From Halarcobacter mediterraneus (GTDB lineage: Bacteria; Campylobacterota; Campylobacteria; Campylobacterales; Arcobacteraceae): a stretch of DNA of 64,000 nucleotides. A program made the translations under genes and the position numbers. Of this stretch, positions 26,207 to 34,367 are shown piece after piece. The notes under the pieces were generated by a model that searched no databases, was not told where the DNA came from, and saw only the letters and a list, made by a program, of their open reading frames with translations. Within the stretch, counting starts at the first letter, position 1; each line of letters opens with the position of its first letter. Location: contig NZ_NXIE01000005.1 in assembly GCF_004116625.1 (NCBI RefSeq), forward strand, positions 124,001 through 188,000, written 5' to 3'.

Positions 26207-26215
26207 GGATTTATT

Positions 26216-26593
26216 ATGATTGAAAAAATTGTTGATGAAATGTTAACTCTAGTAAAAAAAATGAAAGATTATATAAATCAAGACATTGAAGATATAAAAC
26301 ATGCTAGACATGAGGCTTTACTTACAAGAAATGAAGAAAAACAAGAAATGATGGAAAAAATAGTTTCTTATAAGCAAGAATTAAATCAAGAAATTATTAA
26401 TAAAATGAATGAAGGCATTGATGTAAATATCTATAGAGAAATGGTAGATAATTTAGAAGTGGAATTAAAGTCATTATATGAATTAAACAAGAAATTGGCA
26501 ATCATTGTTCAACCTATTCAACAAATGTATAAAGAAATAGTAGAAGAACTTACTCAAATCAATGGTGGGAAAATGGTCGATGTTAAGGCATAA
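26216..26593 (+). CDS. FlgN-like export chaperone
   Basis: 125 residues, entirely helical and charged, no membrane segment. Size and helix pattern fit the FlgN/FliT chaperones for hook-filament junction proteins, and the order flgJ-flgN agrees with C. jejuni, where flgM lies between them and flgK follows; here both flgM and flgK are missing. The sequence match itself is weak; FliJ is an alternative since no FliJ is found beside fliI. Confidence 0.5.
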   Translation: MIEKIVDEMLTLVKKMKDYINQDIEDIKHARHEALLTRNEEKQEMMEKIVSYKQELNQEIINKMNEGIDVNIYREMVDNLEVELKSLYELNKKLAIIVQPIQQMYKEIVEELTQINGGKMVDVKA

Positions 26594-26975
26594 AAGTCTT
26601 TTTTTAATTCTTTTTATTTCAAAACTTTATAGTTATGATGTTGTTATAACAAATAAAGATATAAATTACAATGAAGTAATTAATATAAATATGATTTCAC
26701 AAACAAAAGTTAATGAAATAAAAAAATATTGTAAACCTCTTTCTTATGAAGATTTTAAAAATAATAAATATCAAGCTTCGCATTATATGAGAAAAGGTTT
26801 TGTTATTTGTGAAGACGATGTTAAAAACTATAAAAAAAAGTCAGTACTTTTCGATTTTGGTATCATTCAGATAGAAAAAGAAGGTGAAGTTATTTATGAA
26901 AATGATGAGTATATCAGAATAAAAAGAAAAGATGGAGAGATTGAAAAAATTTACAAAGATGGAAGATTAAGATGA
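26580..26975 (+). CDS. Short FlgA-like (SAF-type) periplasmic protein
   Basis: About 131 residues. Hydrophobic signal-like start (MLRHKSLFLILFISKLYSYD), then a region with YMRKGFVICEDDVKNY, LFDFGIIQIEKEGEVIYEND and IRIKRKDG, which follows the SAF/FlgA pattern (a residue run ending kGxvIxxxDV, then a V-x-fG-x-IxIExxGeVI strand set). FlgA chaperones P-ring FlgI across the wall. The ATG at 26580 is chosen because GGTGGGA lies ten bases ahead and it gives a normal signal peptide; an in-frame start at 26562 adds six residues. Overlaps the end of the chaperone gene by 14 bases. Shorter than full FlgA, so tentative. Confidence 0.5.
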   Translation: MLRHKSLFLILFISKLYSYDVVITNKDINYNEVININMISQTKVNEIKKYCKPLSYEDFKNNKYQASHYMRKGFVICEDDVKNYKKKSVLFDFGIIQIEKEGEVIYENDEYIRIKRKDGEIEKIYKDGRLR

Positions 26976-28123
26976 ATATGCTCTCTTTTTTAGGTGAGAC
27001 TCCTACTGCTGCTCTTAAAAATGCACAAGAAGAGTGTGGAGAGGAAGCAATTGTAATTTCTACAAAAAAAATATCTAGCGCAAAAGATAGAAGTAAAGAT
27101 ATGTATGAAGTTATTGTTGCATTAGAAGATGATGAGAAAGAAATTCCCCATACAAAGAAAATAACATCTTCAATAAATAACTCAAATAAAGAACCTCGAT
27201 TTGAAGCGAAAGTATATGATTTTAAAGAAGAAATTCTTAAAATGCAAGATGCAATTTTACAAGTTCAAAAAAGTCTTTGGGATCCTAAAAGTCAGTTATA
27301 TGATTTAACTATTCCTCCTGAATTTGTTGATATGTATAATTTATTTGAACAAAATGAATTTGATCAAGAAATGACTTATACAATAATGAAGAAAACAATA
27401 AAACAATTACCTTTTGCATTAAAAGCAAATCCTAAAAAGGTTAATGATTTTTTTAAATTAGTATTAAGAAGAATTATTCCAATTAAGCAAGAAGTTCCTT
27501 TAAGAAAACATCAAAGAAAAATTATAATGATGGTTGGACCAACAGGAGTGGGAAAAACTACAACAATTGCTAAATTAGCTGCACGTTATGCTTATAAGTT
27601 AGGACAAAACTATAAAGTAGGAATTGTTACATTAGACTCTTTTAGAGTTGGGGCAATAGAGCAACTACAAGCATATACGAATATTATGAGACTTCCTTTG
27701 GAAGTGGTTAAAAAACCAGAGGGGCTAGTTGAAGCTTTAATTAGATTAAAAGATTGTAACTATATTTTTATTGACACAGCAGGTTCAAGTCAATATGATG
27801 TTGATAAGATTGAAATGATTAATGAATATCAGCAGAAAGTACATGAGTTACCTATTGAAAAAGTTTTAGTATTACCAGCAAATGTAAAACAAAGCGATTT
27901 AGTAGATATATATACTAATTATTCAAGATTAAATATTGATTATTTAACTTTTACTAAACTAGATGAAACAAGAAGTTTCGGAAACTTAATCTCTTTTTCT
28001 CATAAAACAAAAAAATCTATTACATATTTTTCTATTGGACAAAATGTTCCTGATGATTTAATTGTTTCTGATTCTAGTTATTTAATTGATTGTTTTATGA
28101 ATAATTCTTGTGCAAGGAGATAA
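26972..28123 (+). CDS. flhF: Flagellar placement GTPase FlhF
   Basis: 383 residues of the SRP GTPase family. N-terminal domain starting LSFLGETPTAALKNAQEECGEEA-like, P-loop GPTGVGKTT at 189-197, FIDTAGSSQYD and TKLDETRSFG motifs. Selects the cell pole for the flagellar base and recruits FliF. The ATG overlaps the previous stop by four bases. Followed five bases later by flhG. Confidence 0.95.
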   Translation: MNMLSFLGETPTAALKNAQEECGEEAIVISTKKISSAKDRSKDMYEVIVALEDDEKEIPHTKKITSSINNSNKEPRFEAKVYDFKEEILKMQDAILQVQKSLWDPKSQLYDLTIPPEFVDMYNLFEQNEFDQEMTYTIMKKTIKQLPFALKANPKKVNDFFKLVLRRIIPIKQEVPLRKHQRKIIMMVGPTGVGKTTTIAKLAARYAYKLGQNYKVGIVTLDSFRVGAIEQLQAYTNIMRLPLEVVKKPEGLVEALIRLKDCNYIFIDTAGSSQYDVDKIEMINEYQQKVHELPIEKVLVLPANVKQSDLVDIYTNYSRLNIDYLTFTKLDETRSFGNLISFSHKTKKSITYFSIGQNVPDDLIVSDSSYLIDCFMNNSCARR

Positions 28124-28128
28124 CTTAA

Positions 28129-28944
28129 TTGTTTAATTCTATCTCCTCTCAAGCAAGTAAATTAGTTAATTTAACTAAAAAAAATAGCGTAATTTCAAAA
28201 TCAAAAATTTTAACAATAACATCAGGAAAAGGCGGGGTTGGAAAATCAACTTTTACTGCAAATATAGCTTATCTTTTAGCATCAAGAGGTTTTAAAGTTG
28301 CAGTAATTGATGCAGATATAGGTCTTGCAAATATGCAAGTTCTTTTTGATATTAGACCAAGACTTTCTCTTTTTGATTATATAGAAGGCAGAAATACAAT
28401 TGATGAAGTAATAACAAAAACACCTTTTAATAATATTTCATTGATTGCAGGGAAAAGTGGATATCAATACTCAAGCTTAAAAACATCAATGTTTTTAACA
28501 AGAATTGTAGATGATATAAAAGAATTAAATAATTTTGATTATGTTTTAATTGATACTGGAGCAGGTTTAAATGAATATGTTCAAGAGTTTTTATCTATTT
28601 CTGATAATATATTAGCACTAACTACTACTGACCCTTCTGCCTTAACAGATGTTTATGCATTAATGAAAATGTTATCAAGAGATAAAGAAAAACTTTTATT
28701 ATGTTTTAATCACACAAAAAAGTATCAAATTGGAGAAACAATTTCTAAATCTTTAATAAATTTAGCCCAAAAGAATAGGTTAAATCCAAATTTTATGATA
28801 AAATATATAGGGAATGTTTCAACTTCGACAAATATATCAACAACATCAAGATTAAGAAAACTTTTTGCACATGAGTTTATAAATGATCATATAACTTTAC
28901 AATTGCAAAAAGTAATTGATATATTATTAAAAGAAATTAAGTAG
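28129..28944 (+). CDS. flhG: Flagellar number regulator FlhG (FleN/YlxH), ParA family ATPase
   Basis: 271 residues from a TTG start. Deviant Walker A SGKGGVGKST (32-41), VIDADIGLANMQVLF and a later DTGAG motif are those of MinD/ParA ATPases. Residues 6-14 (SSQASKLVN) resemble the short DQAxxLR helix by which FlhG activates FlhF, with Ser in place of Asp. Limits flagellar number at the pole with FlhF. Confidence 0.93.
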   Translation: MFNSISSQASKLVNLTKKNSVISKSKILTITSGKGGVGKSTFTANIAYLLASRGFKVAVIDADIGLANMQVLFDIRPRLSLFDYIEGRNTIDEVITKTPFNNISLIAGKSGYQYSSLKTSMFLTRIVDDIKELNNFDYVLIDTGAGLNEYVQEFLSISDNILALTTTDPSALTDVYALMKMLSRDKEKLLLCFNHTKKYQIGETISKSLINLAQKNRLNPNFMIKYIGNVSTSTNISTTSRLRKLFAHEFINDHITLQLQKVIDILLKEIK

Positions 28945-28996
28945 TAGGTTTGTAAGTAGTGGTATTTGATAATTGTTTAACTAGCATTGGACATCT

Positions 28997-29332
28997 ATGA
29001 TAATAGAAAAATTTTCACAAAATTTAATCAATAGTGGTATATTCAAACTGTATATAGCTACAGGTTTCTTTGCTACTGTTATATTTTTTGTACTTAATGC
29101 TGACCTTTTTACTCCTTTAGAAATGCTATTTGGAATAGTAGGAGTAACTATTATTTTAAAAGGTGTAACAAATATGATGCTTTCTATGTTAATTCTTCTT
29201 TTTAATTTAGATAAAAAAAAGGAAGAAATTGATATAAAATACCATGAAGATAAAATTCAAGCTATGTTGGCAGAATTAGGTGTACAAGATGCACAAAGTC
29301 AAGTTGATAAACAAAATTCAAATGAAAAATAA
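28997..29332 (+). CDS. Small two-helix membrane protein, HP1033/Cj0062c-like by position
   Basis: 111 residues: two transmembrane helices (about 20-35 and 43-70) and a charged C-terminal tail. No family recognised. In Helicobacter and Campylobacter a small membrane protein also follows flhG and precedes fliA, fliM and fliY; here fliE, flgC and fliK follow instead. The equivalence rests on position and topology, not on sequence I could align. Confidence 0.55.
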   Translation: MIIEKFSQNLINSGIFKLYIATGFFATVIFFVLNADLFTPLEMLFGIVGVTIILKGVTNMMLSMLILLFNLDKKKEEIDIKYHEDKIQAMLAELGVQDAQSQVDKQNSNEK

Positions 29333-29341
29333 GGGTTTTAA

Positions 29342-29641
29342 ATGAATATTTCTTCTATAACAGATTCAATTGGTTCAATTGGAACAAAACAAAATAATCA
29401 AGTAAACCAAAAAGAAAATGATTTAAATTTTCAAGATATGCTAAAAAATGCAATAACTGAAGTAAATGATGCTCAAGTGCAAGGTTATGATGCTATGGAA
29501 GGTATAGCAACGGGAAAAGTTAAAAATCTTCAAGAAGCTGTTCAAAAAATTGAAGAGGCTGATTTATCTTTAAAGTTAGGCTTAGAGGTAAAAAATAAAG
29601 CAATCAATGCTTATAAAGAAATAATGAAAATGCAAGTTTAA
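29342..29641 (+). CDS. fliE: Flagellar MS-ring/rod adaptor FliE
   Basis: 99 residues with the FliE C-terminal pattern: DFQDMLKNAI in the middle, AVQKIEEADLSLKLGLEVKN and AYKEIMKMQV at the end. Joins the MS ring to the rod. Nine bases after the membrane protein gene and 14 before flgC. Confidence 0.92.
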   Translation: MNISSITDSIGSIGTKQNNQVNQKENDLNFQDMLKNAITEVNDAQVQGYDAMEGIATGKVKNLQEAVQKIEEADLSLKLGLEVKNKAINAYKEIMKMQV

Positions 29642-29655
29642 AATAGGAGTTTACA

Positions 29656-30114
29656 ATGGGTTTTTTTGATGGATATGATATTGCAGTTTCTGGTATGAGT
29701 GCTCAAAGAACAAGAGTAAATATTACAAGTTCTAATATAGCAAATGCTAAAACAACTCATACTGAGGATGGAGGTCCTTATAAGAGACAAAGTGTTGCTT
29801 TTCAAGAGATTATGTTAAATCAAAATAAAAAAACAAATGAAACTTCTTTTGATAATAATAAGGATTCTAATCAAGTTAATTTAAGAGGTGTAGGAGTAAA
29901 ATCAATTATAGAAGATGATTCAGATCCTGTGATGCGATTTGAGCCTTCACATCCTGATGCAAATGAAGAAGGTTATGTAGCTTATCCAAATATTAATCCT
30001 GTAATAGAAATGGTTAATTTGTTGGAAGCAAGACGTTCTTATGAGGCGAATGTTACAGCATTTTCAACTCATAAAAATATTGATGTTAAAACAATTGATA
30101 TAATGAAAGCATAA
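29656..30114 (+). CDS. flgC: Flagellar proximal rod protein FlgC
   Basis: 152 residues with FlgC features: GYDIAVSGMSAQRTRVN, SSNIANAKTTHTEDGGPYKRQ and the C-terminal NPVIEMVNLLEARRSYEANV helix. Forms the rod with FlgB and FlgF. Three bases before fliK. Confidence 0.94.
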   Translation: MGFFDGYDIAVSGMSAQRTRVNITSSNIANAKTTHTEDGGPYKRQSVAFQEIMLNQNKKTNETSFDNNKDSNQVNLRGVGVKSIIEDDSDPVMRFEPSHPDANEEGYVAYPNINPVIEMVNLLEARRSYEANVTAFSTHKNIDVKTIDIMKA

Positions 30115-30117
30115 TAA

Positions 30118-32556
30118 ATGACAAAAGAAGTAAGCCTTTTAAATCTTGGAGATACACAAGATAATAAAGCTAGTACTAATAATTCTAAAGAATCAAAAAA
30201 AGAAGGAATGTCTTTATTTGATTCACTTTTAGCTTCTAGTAAAGAAAGTGCTTCTTCTAAAACTACTACAAATGTAGAAACATCAAAAAATAGTGAAGAA
30301 AAAACTAATAATGATATAAAAAAAGAAATAACAAAGACTAATACAGAATCTACTAAAACAAATAAAGACTTAGAAAATACAAATAAAGGTGAAGAATCTA
30401 ATAGGGAAATTACTGAACAAACTACAAAAGAAAAATCTTCTTCTTTAGATGAATCTTCAAAAAAAGATAAAAGTGATAATCTCAATAAAACTTCTGAAAA
30501 TATACCTAAAACAACTTCTTTATTGGATAGAATGATAATTGAGGGTAAAAAACAAATATCTTCAAATAAAAAACAAGAGAATAATGAACTTAAAAATAAT
30601 GAAATAAATGAACATAAAATAAAAACAGATAAAGAAAATGAAAGTACAAAAAATATAAAAGTTCTAAATAATGAAATTTCAAATAAAGAAAATAAAGAGA
30701 ATAAAGTAAACCAAAAACAAACATCTATGTTAGATGAAATGATTAATAATGCTTCATCTAAAGTAAATGAATCACATAGTAAAAAAGTTAGTTCAGAAAA
30801 AAAAGAAGAAGTTTCTGATTCAAATAAAAAAAATGTTGATTTACCAGCAACTTCTTCTTCTAAAGTTTCAGAAGAAAGTAATAGCTCTGATGAAAATAAT
30901 CTAGTTAAACAAGTTCAAAGTTCTATGGATGAGGTTTTATTCCCTAAAGAAAAAGTTATCACAGAAGAAGAAAATCAAAAAATAAACATTAACTCTGCCC
31001 AAAAGCCTGAAAATAAATTGATAAATTCAGATATGGGTGCCAAAACAAATGAAGCTACAAAAGAAAATAAACTAGAAAAGAGCAAAGAACTTCAATTAGA
31101 AAAAAAACCTATTGAAGCTAATATTTTGAACAATGAAGAGAAAAAAGTAGATACTTCTGAAAATAAAAAAGTTGAAACTTTAGAAAGTAAAAACACGACA
31201 GAAATAGATACAAAAGAAGAAAGTAAGAGTAGTAAAACTCAAGAATCAAATACTACACTATTAACTACGGAACTTAAAAATAAAGAAAATAGTACTACTG
31301 AAAAAGAGAAAGAAGTTTTAAAACCAGAAATTAAACAAGAACCTACAAATGAAAAAGAAGAAAAACAAAATATAATAAATAAAGACTCTAAGTTAAATAA
31401 TGATGTGGAAAATAAAGAAGAAGTAAAAAATAAAACTTCTCAAAATAATAATTTAAATATCAAAGATGAAAAAAGTAATACTCCTACTGAAGATTTATCA
31501 GCTGGAAAAAAGTTAACAAACTTAGATAAAGAAGCTTTGAATAATAATGAAGAAAAAATAAATTTAAATAAAGAAGAAATTAAAAATAAGACTTCTTTAC
31601 CAAAAAATGAAGAAACAAAACTTGAAAATAAACCTTTAGAAAAGCCTTTAAATGAAGATAAGTTAATAATAAAAAAAGAAGAGAATACTGTTTCTAATCC
31701 AAAAATAAATGAAAATGTAAATCAACTTAATAAAAAAGATGAAGTTTTAACAAATATATATTTAGGAAGTCAAAAAAATTCTATTAATAATCAAATTTTA
31801 TCAAATAAAAATGAAGCATTAAAAATAGTTAAAGATGGTAAAAGTGTAGAGGATATTAAACAAGGAGCAAAAAAACTTGATATTTCTGTTAGTGATATTT
31901 CTATAACAAAAGAAAAAGAAGTTTTAACTGATAATTTAAGAAAAGATGTTGAGGTTAAATATCAAAGAGATAATTTTGTTGAAAAAATGACTTTAAATAA
32001 AAATATAAAACAAGAAGAGAATACAGCTAATCAAATAAAAGAAAATATAACAAATACAGCTACTCAAAAAGAAACTACTGTGAATATCACTGTAGCACAA
32101 ACTACAGCCTTAACAATACAAAATAGAATAGTTGGTGCACATCAACAAATGTCTAGTATGATGTCAGATATTGCAAGAAATATGTATGAAAACTATAAGC
32201 CACCAATTACTGCCTTTAGAATAAATTTATTCCCTGCTCAATTAGGTCAAATTGCAATTTTGATGAAAAGTGATAAAGATAATGCTATAAGTATTTCTAT
32301 GAATATGTCAAACTCAAGTACCTTAGACTCTTTTGTAGATAATCAAAGTATATTAAGGGATGCCATTAATAGAAACTTTAATAATCCAACGGAAGTAAAC
32401 TTTGAATTTAATATGCAAGATGAGAATAATTCAAATAGCTCTTCAAATAATCATGAAGAACAAAATAAAGAGCAAAAACAACAGCACTCTTCAAGTGACA
32501 TTTTAGAAGCAGTTTCTGAAAATAAAGATGTTGCAGAAGATTTAAATTATATGTAA
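30118..32556 (+). CDS. fliK: Hook-length control protein FliK
   Basis: 812 residues. The first 640 are low-complexity, rich in Lys, Asn, Glu and Ser, as expected for a disordered molecular ruler; the C-terminal domain (about 660-770) has FRINLFPAQLGQIAILM and a NFEFN strand, the T3S specificity-switch fold of FliK. A short motif recurs in the ruler at about residues 31-39, 133-141, 202-210 and 267-275 (S-[LM]-[LFM]-D-x-[LMV]). FliK is secreted during hook growth and turns FlhB towards filament export. flhB lies two genes downstream. Confidence 0.88.
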   Translation: MTKEVSLLNLGDTQDNKASTNNSKESKKEGMSLFDSLLASSKESASSKTTTNVETSKNSEEKTNNDIKKEITKTNTESTKTNKDLENTNKGEESNREITEQTTKEKSSSLDESSKKDKSDNLNKTSENIPKTTSLLDRMIIEGKKQISSNKKQENNELKNNEINEHKIKTDKENESTKNIKVLNNEISNKENKENKVNQKQTSMLDEMINNASSKVNESHSKKVSSEKKEEVSDSNKKNVDLPATSSSKVSEESNSSDENNLVKQVQSSMDEVLFPKEKVITEEENQKININSAQKPENKLINSDMGAKTNEATKENKLEKSKELQLEKKPIEANILNNEEKKVDTSENKKVETLESKNTTEIDTKEESKSSKTQESNTTLLTTELKNKENSTTEKEKEVLKPEIKQEPTNEKEEKQNIINKDSKLNNDVENKEEVKNKTSQNNNLNIKDEKSNTPTEDLSAGKKLTNLDKEALNNNEEKINLNKEEIKNKTSLPKNEETKLENKPLEKPLNEDKLIIKKEENTVSNPKINENVNQLNKKDEVLTNIYLGSQKNSINNQILSNKNEALKIVKDGKSVEDIKQGAKKLDISVSDISITKEKEVLTDNLRKDVEVKYQRDNFVEKMTLNKNIKQEENTANQIKENITNTATQKETTVNITVAQTTALTIQNRIVGAHQQMSSMMSDIARNMYENYKPPITAFRINLFPAQLGQIAILMKSDKDNAISISMNMSNSSTLDSFVDNQSILRDAINRNFNNPTEVNFEFNMQDENNSNSSSNNHEEQNKEQKQQHSSSDILEAVSENKDVAEDLNYM

Positions 32557-33308
32557 TGGAACAACTTTTATCTTTGCTTTCAGAAGAAACTTTTTTTGGT
32601 TTTCTTCTTCTTTTTGCTAGAATAGTAGCATTTGTTTCTTTTATGCCACCTATTTTTAATCATTCTACTGTAAATCCTACACTTAGGGTATCAATAGCTT
32701 TTTATCTAACTATCTTTTTATATCCTTTAGTTGAATTAGAAGGTGACTTTTCTCAAGAGAGATTTATATTATCATTAATTTCTGAGGTTACACTAGGACT
32801 TATAGCTTCTTTTTTCTTACATGTAATATTTGCTGCAGTAAGAATTATTGGAGAATTAGTTGAATATGCTACTGCTTTATCAATGGCTAGTATGTTTGAT
32901 GCTACAAGTGGAACGAATTCAGGTTTGGTTAATAGATTTTTATATTTAGTTGCATTAATGTTGTTTTTTCAAACGGGAATGTACGAAATAACAATAATTA
33001 TGTTGGTAAAAAGTTTTTCAATGGTTCATTTAGGGACTTTTGATATTTTTTCCTATGATGGGATACAAATTGCAATTGATGAGATTCAAAGGATGTTTGC
33101 TTTTGCTTTCTCTTTTGCTCTTCCTTTATTTTTTATAGGATTTATTTTAGATATTTATTATGGTTATGGTACAAAGTCTATGCCAGCCTTTTCTCCATTT
33201 GTAATTACTTTTCAGCTAAAATTTGCTTTAATATTTATATTCTTGATTTTAGGAATGGAAGTTTTTACAGATAGTTTTACAAATTATATGATTAATAAGT
33301 TTGAGTAG
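32556..33308 (+). CDS. fliR: Flagellar export gate protein FliR
   Basis: 250 residues, six or so membrane helices. PPIFNHSTVNPTLRVSIAFYL and GELVEYATALSMASMFD-like regions are FliR/SpaR signatures. Part of the FliPQR gate with FlhB; fliP and fliQ are not in the window. Start overlaps the fliK stop by one base. Confidence 0.93.
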   Translation: MEQLLSLLSEETFFGFLLLFARIVAFVSFMPPIFNHSTVNPTLRVSIAFYLTIFLYPLVELEGDFSQERFILSLISEVTLGLIASFFLHVIFAAVRIIGELVEYATALSMASMFDATSGTNSGLVNRFLYLVALMLFFQTGMYEITIIMLVKSFSMVHLGTFDIFSYDGIQIAIDEIQRMFAFAFSFALPLFFIGFILDIYYGYGTKSMPAFSPFVITFQLKFALIFIFLILGMEVFTDSFTNYMINKFE

Positions 33309-33311
33309 GTT

Positions 33312-34364
33312 ATGGCAGACGAAGAAGAAAAAACAGAAGAACCCACAGATAAGAAAATAGAAGATGCCAAGAAAGAAGGTAATGTTCCTAAATCAATGGA
33401 AGTAACAGGGGCAGCAGTTCTTTTTTTTGGTTCAATTTATTTATTGTTTTTTTCTGGGTTTACTTTTGATTCAATACGAAAATTAATGCTTTTCTCTTAT
33501 GGTTTCATTGGTGAAGAGATGAATGAAACAGTATATTATTCTATTGCCTATACAACAGTAATGACAGCAGTAAAAGCTTTATTACCTTTATTTGCTTTAG
33601 TAATGATTTTAGTATTTGTAACAAATTTTTCACAATTTGGATTTCTTTTAAACCCTTTAAAGCTTGACTTTCAAAAACTTGATCCAATAAAAGGTTTAAA
33701 AAATATTTTTGGTATGAAGAAGGCTTTGGAGGCTCTAAAATTAACTTTAAAATTAACAATTATCGTAATTGTGATGTTTTTAGTTTTGATGCTAACACAT
33801 AAACTTTTTTTAGAGATGATGGATAAAGAGTTTTATGCAACCTTTAATACAATACTAGAGTTAATAGGATATTTTCTTTCAGCAATACTACTTATTATTA
33901 TAATTTTTGCTATAATAGACTTCTTTTTTACGAGACATTATTATTTTAAGTCTTTGAAAATGAGTAAGCAAGAAATTAAAGATGAGTTTAAAAATATGGA
34001 AGGGGATCCTCAAGTAAAAGGGCGTATTCGTAAAATACAAATGCAAATGCATTCAAAAAGAATGATGAATGATGTTCCTAGTGCAGATGTTGTAATTACA
34101 AACCCTACTCATTATGCTGTTGCAATGAAGTATGATAATCAAGTAGATAGTGCACCAAAAGTAGTAGCAAAAGGTATTGATTTTATGGCCTTAAAGATTA
34201 AAGATATTGCAAGAGAAAATGATATTCCAATAATTGAGAATCCTGCATTAGCAAGATCTTTATATTCCCAACTTGAGGTTGATCAAGAAATTCCAGAAGA
34301 GTTTTATAAAGCCATGGCTGAAATATTCTCTTATGTTTTTGAATTAAAAAAGAAAAAAAGGTAA
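33312..34364 (+). CDS. flhB: Flagellar export switch protein FlhB
   Basis: 350 residues: four membrane helices (from about 33, 88, 147 and 185) and a cytoplasmic domain with the autocleavage motif NPTH (N264-P265-T266-H267) inside a VVITNPTHYAVAM strand. Cleavage at Asn-Pro lets FliK switch the export specificity. Three bases after fliR. Confidence 0.95.
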   Translation: MADEEEKTEEPTDKKIEDAKKEGNVPKSMEVTGAAVLFFGSIYLLFFSGFTFDSIRKLMLFSYGFIGEEMNETVYYSIAYTTVMTAVKALLPLFALVMILVFVTNFSQFGFLLNPLKLDFQKLDPIKGLKNIFGMKKALEALKLTLKLTIIVIVMFLVLMLTHKLFLEMMDKEFYATFNTILELIGYFLSAILLIIIIFAIIDFFFTRHYYFKSLKMSKQEIKDEFKNMEGDPQVKGRIRKIQMQMHSKRMMNDVPSADVVITNPTHYAVAMKYDNQVDSAPKVVAKGIDFMALKIKDIARENDIPIIENPALARSLYSQLEVDQEIPEEFYKAMAEIFSYVFELKKKKR

Positions 34365-34367
34365 TTT

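Noticed and set aside
30069-30485. A 138-codon - strand frame across the flgC end and fliK start
   Set aside because: Its Ser/Leu/Val-rich product is the mirror of the Lys/Glu/Thr-rich fliK sequence, and the + strand genes are certain.
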